Assembly: GCF_014651675.1 (NCBI RefSeq)
Contig: NZ_BMXI01000010.1
Coordinates: forward strand, 166,600-230,599
Length of the DNA stretch: 64,000 nucleotides
Direction: 5' to 3'
DNA from: Roseibacillus persicicus
GTDB lineage: Bacteria; Verrucomicrobiota; Verrucomicrobiia; Verrucomicrobiales; Akkermansiaceae
Shown here: piece by piece, positions 26,627-35,483 of the stretch
Position numbering within the stretch: position 1 is the first letter of the stretch
Layout of the letters: every line of letters starts with the position of its first letter
The notes under the pieces: model-generated
Told to the model about the DNA's origin: nothing
The model's database searches: none
What the model saw: the letters and a program-made list of their open reading frames with translations, nothing else
Position numbers and translations under genes: made by a program

Positions 26627-29600
26627 CTAGCGGGTAACAGGCTCTAACATTTCGCGCTGCAGATCGGCAGCCCGTTGTTCGCAGAGGGTGAACGCGAGGG
26701 TCTTCTCCAGCGCCTTGGCGGCCAATTCCTCTTCTTGCAGACCATGGTGGGCGAGCGCAAGAAGGAGGTTGTTCTCGGCATCTCTTCGCTCCTGAAGATT
26801 CTCTTCAAAGACTAACAGATTGGGGAGAGAGGTGGCGAAGTAGTCGATCTTGGCCTCGGTTGCGAGTCCCTCTTGGGCGAACTGGGCGAGTGCCTGGAAG
26901 AGTTGGCGTGCTTCTTCTGTTCGACCAAGTTGTTGCAGCGAAAGGCCACGGAAGTAGCTGAGCGGAGAATGCGCGGTCACGGCCATTTCACTGAAGTCAC
27001 CGACCTCAGCGGCTGATAACTCAAAGTGCTTTTTCGCCTTCGCGCTCTCCTCGAGGGCCTGATAGGCTCGACCCAACCAGTAGTTGATGTCGGCCTTGGC
27101 TTGAAGAAGGTGATACTTTTCCCCGAGGGAATCCGGGGTCTCGGTGGCGAGTTGGAACTGGCGCAGAGCTTCCTTGGCTTGGCCTTTTTCCAAGGCTTCT
27201 TGTCCGAGGAGCAGACGGGCTGTGGTGTATTGGCGCAGGACCTGGCCTTCACCGCCTTCCCAAGGGTGGAAAGGACGGGTCATGACGAGGTCGAGTGCTT
27301 CCTGAGGACGATTGAGGAGGTTGTAAAGAGAAGCCAAAGCCACGGTGACATCGTCGCGCGTGAGAACCAGTTCGCGGCGTTCCTCCAGAAACGCGAGGCG
27401 CTCCTCGAGGGGCTCGTTCAGCCTTTGGCAAAGTTGGTCGAACTCCAGCACCAAACGCGCATCCTGAGGGTCCAGGGCGATGGCGTGCAGGTAGCTCTCG
27501 CGCGCTTCCTCCCGCTCCTGTCGAACGTTCCAAAGCGCGAGCCCCAGATTGCGGTGGGCTTGCGGGTTGTCGGCTTGGGCGGCCAGTTTCCAAGCGGCCA
27601 GCGCATCGGTATGGCGACCCAGATCGTAGTAGGTATTGCCCAATCCGTAGGAGGCGAGAGGGTCGCCGCCAGGCTGATTCTGCGCCCACTCCAAGATGGC
27701 TCGTTCTTCTGCCCGGGAGGGGAAGAAGTGCTTTGAGGCTTGCCCTTGGGCCGCCACCAAGTCCGCCGGGTCGCGGGTGAGCCACGCCTTCAGGTATTGG
27801 GTCATCTGACTCGTGGCGAGGGGATTGGGGACCGCGCATTCCTGCTTGGCCTTTTCATGATGAAGCTCGATCAGCCCCAGAGCTTCTTCGGTGAATCCGG
27901 CTTCGCAATAGTCGAAGGCGAGGTCTAGAATGGTCTGGGCGTCATTGCGGGTCGTGGTCAAAAATTCCTCCGGTTGTGCGCCCATCAAATGCAAGAGGTG
28001 AGCGCTCCAGTGGTCGAGTGGGTCGATCTCGCGCAAGTCGGTAAGCACTTTTCGAGCTTCTTCGGTCTTTCCTTTCTTAAAAGTGAGAAGCGCTATTAGG
28101 TTCTTGGATTTGTTATTGTCGCGGTTGGTAGCGAGAGACTCGTCGAGATGGGTGAGGGCGGTGTTGAAGTCGCCTTTCAAACAGTCGAGCGTTGCCAACT
28201 GATAGAAGGCACTGCTGCGCCACTCGCTGTTCCAAGTGGCTTTGTAGAAGTGGCTGTAGGCTCCGGTGGGATCGCCGAGCTGTCGCAGAACGATCCCCTG
28301 ATAATAATGGGCTTCGCCAGTCACGGGATTGGGGTGGCGGAAGGTGAGGCGGCCAATGGCCTTTTCGAGATGACCGTGGGCTTCCGTGAAGAGTCCTTTG
28401 CGAAGGAGTCTTTTCCCGAGCGCGAGATTGGCGCGCGCATCGTCGGGATCGATGGCCAAGCAACGCTCGTAGTAGGGCTCCGGCTTGCGGGTCGGGTGGC
28501 GATAGAGTTCGAGGTGCTCCCCGGTGAAGAAGAGTTCGTCCGCCGAGGAGATTTCATCAGCTTGAGGGGGCTCGGTCGCTTGGGCGCGGTCACGGGTCAG
28601 GGTGCTTTCGTCAACCGGGCGATAGTCTATCACCAGTTGCCCTTCGCGGTCGCGTAGGGTGAGATAGAGTTCATGGGCTTGTTCGCCTTCGAACTGATGC
28701 TGGTCGTTCTTCCAGACCTCGCCGGGTTGCAGGGTGATGTCGAAGCGGGCCACCTCGGCATCCAGGCGCGTGAGAACGAGTTCGCCCTCGAAGCTTTCGG
28801 AGACATTGAGGCCAAGCGCAATCTTTCGGTCGTCCCCGATGTTCAGGCTCACAGCGGCCTTTTGGTTCGCGGCATGGGCAGGTCCGATGCCCTGAATCGG
28901 CCACCAGAATTGCGAGAACGTCTTTGTCTCGTAGGGAAGCAGATAGGTGAAGTCCGGCTGGTTGTCGGTGTAGACCCCAGCCATCAGTTCGACGTAGGGG
29001 CCATTGGTGTCGGTCAATTCCCGGTCCCAAGCGTGGCCGAACTCGTGGTCTCCCCAAGTCCATTGCTTCTTCCCGGGGGCGATGTGTCGGTTTGCCACGT
29101 GGACGAATCCGCCGTCGGCTTTGAAGTCGTAGCCGCCAAAGAAATCGGCCAAGGTCTGGCACACCATGTAACTGGTGGGCACGGGAATATTGCGATACCA
29201 GGAGAGGTCGTTCGCGCCCGGCCGGTTCTGGTAATCCACCCCATAGTAAGGATTGTTCGCGACGGGGAAGGAGGAAAGCGCGCGCACCGCGTGGTCGGCC
29301 ACATAGTTGACGTCAGGCGGGAAGAAGGACTGATACTGGTCGTGAACCAGTGCCGCGACATTGGCCCACCATAGGAAGGTCTGGGTCAGGGGAGTGCGGT
29401 TGTAGAGTCGAGCGCGCAACTCAATGAGCGACGAACCCGGGCGAATACGGATCCCATGCATCCCCTTGAGACGGTTGAGAGGATCGTGCTCCGACATCCA
29501 GATGGTAGCGGCTCCATCGGCCTCGTTTTCGATATGGACATCCGTCGGCATGAAGGTGCTGGGACGGTGATGCTGGGGCCAGTTGAACTCGACCCCGCCT

Positions 29601-29938
29601 GAGATCCAAGGACCCGCGAGTCCGACCAAGGCAGGTTTGATCACATCCTGGCGATAAAAGAAATCGTAGTCTTGATTGGTCTTGTCCTGACCCAGGAAAA
29701 TGCGGCCCCCGATTTCCGGAAGCATCACGAGGCGAATGAAATCGTTCTCCAGGCGGGCCGACTGGTAGGTTTTGTCGATCGGCTCATCATAGACTTTGTC
29801 GATGAAAGGCACGGGATAGACTTTCCCGGAAGATCCCTGATAGACGCGTTTGTCAAAAAAGACCGGATTCTTCTCGGGCTCACCGACGGGATAGGTCGGG
29901 ATGGTCAAGGATTCGAGAGCAGCAGTAACTGAAGACAT
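26627..29938 (-). CDS. DUF5107 domain protein with TPR repeats
   Basis: 1103 residues, no signal peptide, so probably cytoplasmic. Residues about 40-370 are the DUF5107 domain (ENDFIRLVMLPEIGGRIFLG, PWISGGVEFNWPQHHRPSTF, a galactose-mutarotase-like beta sandwich). The rest is tetratricopeptide repeats (YYERCLAIDPDDARANLALG, SYGLGNTYYDLGRHTDALAA, SYLHAIALDPQDARLVLEFD). Such proteins accompany sugar-degradation genes in Verrucomicrobiota and Bacteroidota; a role in handling or epimerising sugars released by the neighbouring hydrolases is plausible but unproven. It sits 21 bases after the symporter stop and 3 bases before the GH2 start, in one operon. Confidence 0.85.
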   Translation of the reverse strand: MSSVTAALESLTIPTYPVGEPEKNPVFFDKRVYQGSSGKVYPVPFIDKVYDEPIDKTYQSARLENDFIRLVMLPEIGGRIFLGQDKTNQDYDFFYRQDVIKPALVGLAGPWISGGVEFNWPQHHRPSTFMPTDVHIENEADGAATIWMSEHDPLNRLKGMHGIRIRPGSSLIELRARLYNRTPLTQTFLWWANVAALVHDQYQSFFPPDVNYVADHAVRALSSFPVANNPYYGVDYQNRPGANDLSWYRNIPVPTSYMVCQTLADFFGGYDFKADGGFVHVANRHIAPGKKQWTWGDHEFGHAWDRELTDTNGPYVELMAGVYTDNQPDFTYLLPYETKTFSQFWWPIQGIGPAHAANQKAAVSLNIGDDRKIALGLNVSESFEGELVLTRLDAEVARFDITLQPGEVWKNDQHQFEGEQAHELYLTLRDREGQLVIDYRPVDESTLTRDRAQATEPPQADEISSADELFFTGEHLELYRHPTRKPEPYYERCLAIDPDDARANLALGKRLLRKGLFTEAHGHLEKAIGRLTFRHPNPVTGEAHYYQGIVLRQLGDPTGAYSHFYKATWNSEWRSSAFYQLATLDCLKGDFNTALTHLDESLATNRDNNKSKNLIALLTFKKGKTEEARKVLTDLREIDPLDHWSAHLLHLMGAQPEEFLTTTRNDAQTILDLAFDYCEAGFTEEALGLIELHHEKAKQECAVPNPLATSQMTQYLKAWLTRDPADLVAAQGQASKHFFPSRAEERAILEWAQNQPGGDPLASYGLGNTYYDLGRHTDALAAWKLAAQADNPQAHRNLGLALWNVRQEREEARESYLHAIALDPQDARLVLEFDQLCQRLNEPLEERLAFLEERRELVLTRDDVTVALASLYNLLNRPQEALDLVMTRPFHPWEGGEGQVLRQYTTARLLLGQEALEKGQAKEALRQFQLATETPDSLGEKYHLLQAKADINYWLGRAYQALEESAKAKKHFELSAAEVGDFSEMAVTAHSPLSYFRGLSLQQLGRTEEARQLFQALAQFAQEGLATEAKIDYFATSLPNLLVFEENLQERRDAENNLLLALAHHGLQEEELAAKALEKTLAFTLCEQRAADLQREMLEPVTR

Positions 29939-29959
29939 AATTGAAGAGAGGTAAAAAAG

Positions 29960-31504
29960 TTAACGGAAAATCCAAAAGAAGAGGGCGACGGCACAGATGA
30001 CCAAGCCGCCTGCAATCTTCACGACAGGTTCGGTTTTAAGGGCAACCTCTTCCCGGACCGGCAATCTGCGAGCTTCGGGAAGGGGGGAGACAATGGTGAG
30101 AACGAGCATAACGAGTGAAACGCCCACGAACGCGATGAGGACCTGATGCAGGAAAAAGAGCTCGTGTTGCTTTTGGGTCAGCTGCAGCAAACCATAGAAG
30201 AGGGGGCCGAGTACGAGCGCCAGCACGCCGGCCAGGGGCGGGGCTTTGGGCAAAAGGAAGGCACCTAAAAATGCGGCCACCACACCCGGCCAGATATAGC
30301 CTTGGAATTGTTGGATGAAGGCGAAGACCCCATTGAACTCGGGACGGGCCAGTTGGGGCGCAATCACGGAGGCGATGGCCACCACCACCACGGTAAAGAT
30401 GCGTCCCAAGGCCACCAGTTGCTTCTCGCTCGCCTGACGGTTGATCATGTTGCGATAGATATCCATCGTCGCAATGGTGGAGGACGAGTTGAGCAAGGAA
30501 GCGAGGGTCGAGGTCACCGCCCCCGCGATGGCGGCGTAGATGAGTCCGCTAATCCCGGGTGGAATGAGCTTTTTAATGAGGGTCGGGAAGGCCGCGTCGG
30601 TATTCGCGAGGTCATCGCCATAGAGTTGATTGGCCATCAGCCCGGGCATCACAATGGCGAAGGGCACCAGAAGCCAAAGCGCGCCGGCAAAGATCATCCC
30701 GAGTTGACCGTCCTTCAGGGTCTTGGCCGCCAAATTGCGCTGCACGATGAATTGGTTGAGACCGCAGTAGTAGATCATCACAATCCACATTCCCGAGAGC
30801 AAGCCAGTCCATGGCAGGTCCTTGTTATCCGCAGGGAGAAACATGTGCAGCTGGTCCGCGTTTTCTTTGGAAAAAGCACCCCAACCGCCAATGGCCTTGA
30901 GCCCGAAAAAGAAGACCAGCAACCCGCCCGCAATCAAGGCTAGTCCCTGCACCAGGTCCGCCCAAGCAATGGCCTTGAGCCCGCCAAAGGTCGAGTAGAT
31001 CATCCCCACCAGTCCGATGAGAATCACCCCCTGCCAGAGCTCGATACCCACGATGGCCTCGAGGGTGACGCCGCCGGAATAGAGCACCGCCGGGAGCATC
31101 ACCACCGCGTAGATGATGACTGTTAGAATCGCCATGATGCTGCGGGCAGTGGCGTTGTAGCGGTATTCGAGAAACTCCGGCATGGTGTAGATCCCCGCTC
31201 GCAGGAATCTGGGCAAGAGCGTCATGGAAACGATCACGATGAAGACCGAGCCCAGCAATTGCCAGGAGCTGACCGCCAGTCCGACCCCACCCGCCGCTGA
31301 CCCTGCCATGCCGACCATCTGCTCTGTGGAGATATTGGCCGCCACGATCGAGATCCCGATCAAGGGCCAGGTCAGGCTGCGTCCTCCGAGGAAGAAGTCG
31401 GAGGAATCTTCGGAGGCACCTTTGGCACGACGGCTTTTGTAAACCGAAAGGCCGATGACCACGACGAAGAAGAGGATGAAGGAAACGATGGACAGGGTGT
31501 GCAT
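29960..31504 (-). CDS. Sodium/solute symporter of the SSS (SGLT) family
   Basis: 514 residues with about 13-14 membrane helices. Family marks: FFLGGRSLTWPLIGISIVAA, SAAGGVGLAVSSWQ, YTMPEFLEYRYNATAR, GLKAIAWADLVQG, and the long C-terminal helices. The ATG at 31504 starts the first helix (MHTLSIVSFILFFVVVIGLS); the upstream 33 codons of open frame are not membrane-like and cover the promoter. First gene of an operon with the DUF5107/TPR protein and a GH2 enzyme, so it most likely imports the sugar released by that operon, driven by sodium, which fits a marine host. Probably under control of the site at 31582-31610. Confidence 0.88.
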   Translation of the reverse strand: MHTLSIVSFILFFVVVIGLSVYKSRRAKGASEDSSDFFLGGRSLTWPLIGISIVAANISTEQMVGMAGSAAGGVGLAVSSWQLLGSVFIVIVSMTLLPRFLRAGIYTMPEFLEYRYNATARSIMAILTVIIYAVVMLPAVLYSGGVTLEAIVGIELWQGVILIGLVGMIYSTFGGLKAIAWADLVQGLALIAGGLLVFFFGLKAIGGWGAFSKENADQLHMFLPADNKDLPWTGLLSGMWIVMIYYCGLNQFIVQRNLAAKTLKDGQLGMIFAGALWLLVPFAIVMPGLMANQLYGDDLANTDAAFPTLIKKLIPPGISGLIYAAIAGAVTSTLASLLNSSSTIATMDIYRNMINRQASEKQLVALGRIFTVVVVAIASVIAPQLARPEFNGVFAFIQQFQGYIWPGVVAAFLGAFLLPKAPPLAGVLALVLGPLFYGLLQLTQKQHELFFLHQVLIAFVGVSLVMLVLTIVSPLPEARRLPVREEVALKTEPVVKIAGGLVICAVALFFWIFR

Positions 31505-31581
31505 AAATAGGAATGAGCTGGAGTTGAGAGGCCCGAACTCCGGCTCAGTCGAAGAAGTCTGGTCGGAGATGGGGAAGCTTC

Positions 31582-31610
31582 CAATTGTCGGATATGACAA
31601 CAAGGTTGTC
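31582..31610. promoter_or_regulatory. Putative operator, copy 2, upstream of the symporter operon
   Basis: CAATTGTCG at 31582-31590 and GTTGTC at 31605-31610, with an additional inverted half-site making GACAAC-AAG-GTTGTC (31596-31610). It is 78 bases upstream of the symporter ATG and just downstream of the XylR-type regulator gene, whose product is the natural candidate to bind it. Same spacing as the copy at 23062-23090. Confidence 0.45.
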
Positions 31611-31726
31611 TTATTTCTCTTACCACAAGTGACAGAGAGGCATGGAGTTGTTGCCGCGCCCTCATCTCAAGCGCACCTCGACCGTCCCTTTGTCTAGGGC
31701 GATAGCTTTCAGGCGGTCCGTCGGGA

Positions 31727-32908
31727 CTAGAGGAGCGGAGGCTCTCCCGCGGAACGAAACTCGGTCGGCGTTTGCTTTTCCGCGTTCTTAAAGGCGCGGC
31801 AAAAGTGAGCAGTGGTCGCGAATCCCGAGGCCTCGGCGATCTTGTGCAACGGCCACCGCGTCTGCTGCAGGAGACACCGCGCCCGTCGAATGCGCGCCGC
31901 CGTGATCTCATCCCGAATGCTGTGGCCCAGAATTTCGCGGAAGCGGCTTTCCACCGTATTACGCGAACGTCCCACGTGCTTCAGAACGTCTTCAACTTGG
32001 GTCCGTTGGTCTGTTAGTCTCCTGATGAAGCGGAGAGCTTTCACGAAAATTTCGTCCTCGCTGGCAATCAGGTCGGTGCTGGTCCGCTCTTTGATTCCGA
32101 TAGGATCGATTAGGGCAGAGTGGGAGGGGAGGGTCTCGCCCTTGATCAAGCGATGCAGCCAGGCGGAGCCAGTGTAGCCGAGCAGCCGGGTATCGGGCTC
32201 GATGCTGGAGAGACTGGGGTTGGCGAAGCGGCAGATGATTTTATCATTGTCCACCCCCATGATTGCCAAGTCGTCGGGAATCTTGCGACCCACCGCAGCC
32301 GCAGCCGTGGTTAGCTGTTGGGCCCGCACATCATTGCAGGCGAGAATGGCTGTCCCCTTGGGGAGGTTGGAGACCCACTCGCGAATCGAATCCGAGCCTT
32401 GGGGATGCAGACCTTCCCGAGTGGCGACGTCCTGATTTTCGAAATTGGCTGGGGCTTCATAGACCGAGCAGGGAAAGCCCAGCTTCTTGAGCAAAGCGAC
32501 GAAGGCCTTCTCGCGTTGGTCCGAAAACCAAAGACCATGGAAGCCGCAGTAGGCAAATTGGGTAAAGGCCGCATTGAGGTAGAACTCCACCGCCATCTTG
32601 GCGATCCCATCCGGGTTGGTATCGAGCCAGGGGATGTCCGGATGCTGCATTCGGCCATAGAGATCGACCACGGGGCAGGGGGCCTTGGCCAACAGTTCGG
32701 CGAGCTCCGGATTGAAAGCGCGACAAAGAATGCCATCGCCTTCCCAAGTCTGAATCCACTCCGGGATGCCCCCCCGCAAATCCCGTTCCTGCACGGTAAA
32801 GCTCCAAGGTCCGTGAGCGCGAGAGTAGTCAGCAATGCCATGGAAGATTCCCCGGCCATAGGCACGGGACGTTTCGATAAGGACTGCGATTCGGAGTTGC
32901 TCGGACAC
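31727..32908 (-). CDS. XylR-type transcriptional regulator (periplasmic-binding-like sensor plus AraC DNA-binding domain)
   Basis: 393 residues. Residues about 5-270 resemble the LacI/periplasmic-binding-protein fold that binds a sugar in XylR-type regulators (IAVLIETSRAYGRGIFHGIA, GILCRAFNPELAELL, MGVDNDKIICRFANPSLSSI, YTGSAWLHRLI). Residues about 285-390 are an AraC two-HTH domain (VEDVLKHVGRSRNTVESRFR, ITAARIRRARCLLQ, IAEASGFATTAHFCRAFKN). Likely a sugar-responsive activator of the symporter/GH2 operon just downstream on the same strand (about 220 bases between), and possibly of the 22959 block through the shared site. The inducing sugar is not known. Confidence 0.9.
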   Translation of the reverse strand: MSEQLRIAVLIETSRAYGRGIFHGIADYSRAHGPWSFTVQERDLRGGIPEWIQTWEGDGILCRAFNPELAELLAKAPCPVVDLYGRMQHPDIPWLDTNPDGIAKMAVEFYLNAAFTQFAYCGFHGLWFSDQREKAFVALLKKLGFPCSVYEAPANFENQDVATREGLHPQGSDSIREWVSNLPKGTAILACNDVRAQQLTTAAAAVGRKIPDDLAIMGVDNDKIICRFANPSLSSIEPDTRLLGYTGSAWLHRLIKGETLPSHSALIDPIGIKERTSTDLIASEDEIFVKALRFIRRLTDQRTQVEDVLKHVGRSRNTVESRFREILGHSIRDEITAARIRRARCLLQQTRWPLHKIAEASGFATTAHFCRAFKNAEKQTPTEFRSAGEPPLL

Positions 32909-33125
32909 TGGTGGACTTAATACGAGAGTAACGGCTCTCCTTTTCTCGTAAAATAGGCTATTCGCGTCAATGCAGTTGTCTCAGATGTCAGTTTTTCGCG
33001 GGCAGATTGTCCATGACAGCGGGAAATTTCCTCACATGATACCGTTCGTGAAGAGAGGGAAACGCAGTGCTCGTGAGGTCTATCAGCCGCCGGGAGGAGA
33101 AAGCATTGGAGCGAGAGCTTCCGCG

Positions 33126-33695
33126 ATGCGGTCTGCCTTCGTTCGCTCTTTGATTCCAAACGTTCCGCCCTCAGAGCGCGAGTTGGCCGACGCCTTTTCC
33201 TTGCTCAAGCTCGACGCAGACGATCTCCGATGCGTCTATTGCGGAGACCCCTCCACCGAGTGGGACCATTTCTTTCCCGTGATGCGGAAGGGCCGGCCCA
33301 CAGGCTATCTGACCCGGATTCAAAATCTCGTCCCGGCGTGCGGAAAGTGTAATCAGTCAAAGGGGAATCGTGATTGGAAAGACTGGATGACGAGCGCCGC
33401 GCCACTCAGTCCGACCACCCGCGGGGTGTCTAAGCTGAGTCAGAGAATCAGACGACTGCAGGCTTTCGAAGCCTGGGGCGCGGAGGCAGTTGTTGATTTT
33501 GAAACCGTGTTGGGTAGCGATGCCATGAAGCAACACAACGACTACCTCAGACAGATTCTGAGCCTCATGAATGAGGCCGAAGCTCACTCCAAGGCTCTTC
33601 GAACCGCGCTGCTCGACGAACTTCCGTATGTGATCCAGGAAAAGAAGCTCTCGCTCTGGACGAGGTTTTGGCGGCTGGTTTTTGGCGGCCGTTGA
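33126..33695 (+). CDS. HNH endonuclease family protein
   Basis: 189 residues from the ATG at 33126 (MRSAFVRSLIPNVPPSEREL); the frame is open back to 32970 but that covers the divergent promoter region with the XylR gene. An HNH fold with zinc-binding cysteines is clear: CVYCG, EWDHFFPV (catalytic Asp-His), NLVPACGKCNQSKGNRDW. The C-terminal 90 residues are helical. HNH proteins of this kind are often small restriction or accessory nucleases; here it lies beside a type I restriction island but on the opposite strand. Target unknown. Confidence 0.75.
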   Translation: MRSAFVRSLIPNVPPSERELADAFSLLKLDADDLRCVYCGDPSTEWDHFFPVMRKGRPTGYLTRIQNLVPACGKCNQSKGNRDWKDWMTSAAPLSPTTRGVSKLSQRIRRLQAFEAWGAEAVVDFETVLGSDAMKQHNDYLRQILSLMNEAEAHSKALRTALLDELPYVIQEKKLSLWTRFWRLVFGGR

Positions 33696-33884
33696 ATGAG
33701 TTTGTTAGGTATCTCGCGCGTTGCATTCTGCTTCTGTGCGGCAAGGCTGGAAGCCCGCGCACCATCTGAAGAGGGTGATCTTAACTTTGTGGGGTAGGCA
33801 GCCGCGACTGAATATCGATGCCATTTGCTAGTTTCCAAATCCTCGCCGAGCTTGGCTCGGAATTTCAGAAACAGGGGATGAGCA

Positions 33885-35411
33885 CTACATCACTTTGGAC
33901 GAATCGAGAGAATCTTCCACCGCACGGAACTCTTCCAAGGCGACTTCGAGGGACGCCACGATGTCGGCGGCGAGTTCGGCGGGTGGGGGGAGGTTCTCGG
34001 TGTCTTCGAGGGATTCGTCTTTCAGCCAAAAGATGTCGAGGTTGGCTTTGTCGCGGGCCACGATTTCGTCGTAGCTGAACTTCTTGAAGCGGTCGCTCTC
34101 CTTGCGCTTGGCGAGGTTTTTCGGATTGTAGACTTTGATGAAGTCGGTGAGGTCCTTGGTAGCCAGCGGGTTGGTCTTGAGGGTGAAGTGTTGGTTGGTG
34201 CGCAGGTCGTAGATCCAGAGGTCTTTTGTCCACGGTGTTTCGCTCGCTTCTTTGCGTTCAAAGAAGAGGACGTTGGCCTTCACCCCTTGGGCGTAGAAGA
34301 TGCCGGTGGGGAGGCGCAGGATGGTGTGGACGTTGCAGCGTTTCAGGAGTTCGCGGCGGATGGTTTCGCCGGCCCCACCTTCGAAGAGGACGTTATCAGG
34401 AAGGACGACCGCCGCGCTGCCGCCGACTTTGAGCTCGCTGACGATGTGTTGTAGGAAGTTGAGCTGCTTGTTGCTGGTGGTGGCCCAGAACTGGTCGCGC
34501 TCGTATTCCTGCTTCTCGGTGGAGATTTTGCCATCATCGCCCACGATGGTGTAGCCGCCTTTTTTGCCAAAGGGTGGGTTGGCGAGGATGAGGTCGAACT
34601 TGGTGCCGCTCGGTTGAGCAAGGGCGTCGGCTTCGGTGATGGGGGAGTTGAAAAAAGTAGCCGAGGCATCTTGCCTCTGATCTTCGGAACTGAGGCTAGA
34701 AGCCTCCGCCACTCTACCTCCTCCGATGCCGTGCAGGTAGAGATTCATCGCACACAGACTGACCACCCCGGGCACGATATCGTTGCCACGCAGGGCGGTG
34801 GTCTTGAGATGTCTCATCTCCGGTTTGCTCAGCTTGTTGTGCTTGGTGATGTAGTCGTGGGCCGCCAGGAGGAAGCCCCCAGTGCCGCAGGCGGGGTCGC
34901 CGATGATTTGGCCGGGGGCGGGCTGCATCACGTCCACGATGGCGCGGATGAGCGGACGCGGGGTGAAGTATTGGCCCGCACCTTTGTCGGAGGAGCTTGC
35001 AGTCTTCTCTAACAACCCTTCATAGATGGCTCCCTTGATATCGACATCCATCCCAGACCAATCCTCGTCCGCAATCATCTTGATCACGCGCTGCAGGTCG
35101 GAGGGGTTGGAGATTTTGTTTTGGGCCTTGCGGAAGATGATGCCGACGAGGCCGGGTGCCTTGCCAAGGTTTTCGAGGGTGTGGCGGTAGTGGATTTCGA
35201 GCTTGTCGCCGGTCTCGGCAGCCAGTTTGGACCAGCGATAGTCTTCGGGGATGGGGTTGTCGTAACCTAGCTCGGTCATCTCATCGGCCAGCTTGAGAAA
35301 GAGGAGGTAGGTGATCTGCTCCACGTAGTCGCCGTAACCGACCCCCGCGTTCTTGAGGACGTGGGCGTAGTTCCAGACTTTGGAGACGATGGAGGCGGAG
35401 TTATCGGTCAT
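33885..35411 (-). CDS. hsdM: Type I restriction-modification system, methyltransferase subunit
   Basis: 508 residues from the ATG at 35411 (MTDNSASIVSKVWNYAHVLK). N-terminal HsdM helical domain, then an N6-adenine methylase with AdoMet motif DPACGTGGFLL and catalytic NPPFG. It methylates adenine in the target set by HsdS. Between LYLHGIGG and the normally adjacent SPI segment lies a 24-residue insertion, GRVAEASSLSSEDQRQDASA then TFFN, encoded by a palindromic repeat at 34657-34717 and absent from ordinary HsdM. The leader has a 12-bp inverted repeat (35433-35479). A broken 5' copy of the same gene lies at 37050-37242. Gene order (M far from R and S) is unusual. Confidence 0.93.
   Translation of the reverse strand: MTDNSASIVSKVWNYAHVLKNAGVGYGDYVEQITYLLFLKLADEMTELGYDNPIPEDYRWSKLAAETGDKLEIHYRHTLENLGKAPGLVGIIFRKAQNKISNPSDLQRVIKMIADEDWSGMDVDIKGAIYEGLLEKTASSSDKGAGQYFTPRPLIRAIVDVMQPAPGQIIGDPACGTGGFLLAAHDYITKHNKLSKPEMRHLKTTALRGNDIVPGVVSLCAMNLYLHGIGGGRVAEASSLSSEDQRQDASATFFNSPITEADALAQPSGTKFDLILANPPFGKKGGYTIVGDDGKISTEKQEYERDQFWATTSNKQLNFLQHIVSELKVGGSAAVVLPDNVLFEGGAGETIRRELLKRCNVHTILRLPTGIFYAQGVKANVLFFERKEASETPWTKDLWIYDLRTNQHFTLKTNPLATKDLTDFIKVYNPKNLAKRKESDRFKKFSYDEIVARDKANLDIFWLKDESLEDTENLPPPAELAADIVASLEVALEEFRAVEDSLDSSKVM
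34657..34717. repeat. REP/BIME-like palindromic repeat inside hsdM
   Basis: 61 bp running from GTAG to CTAC with two internal stem-loops (GAGGC-ATCTT-GCCTC and GAGGC-TAGAA-GCCTC), i.e. two REP units head to head. It is read in frame in hsdM (minus strand) as RVAEASSLSSEDQRQDASAT. Related copies lie in hsdR at 41834-41895 and 42476-42537, in the same orientation and the same reading frame. Confidence 0.8.
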
Positions 35412-35432
35412 AATTGAAAGAGAAGGTGGTTT

Positions 35433-35479
35433 TATAAGTGGCCATAAGTGCGTTTTTTTGGGAGATGTGGCCACTTATA
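35433..35479. promoter_or_regulatory. 47-bp inverted-repeat leader element of hsdM
   Basis: Perfect 12-bp arms TATAAGTGGCCA (35433-35444) and TGGCCACTTATA (35468-35479), 23-base spacer, with a third TAAGTG at 35445-35450. It sits between the ATPase stop (35484) and the hsdM ATG (35411). A near-identical element of exactly the same length precedes the ATPase gene. It may be an operator or a leader stem-loop controlling translation. Confidence 0.6.
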
Positions 35480-35483
35480 GGAT

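Noticed and set aside
33736..33765. AAGGCTGGAAGCCCGCGC segment resembling the REP tail
   Set aside because: Only one half-palindrome with weak similarity to the hsdM/hsdR repeats; could be chance in G+C-rich DNA.
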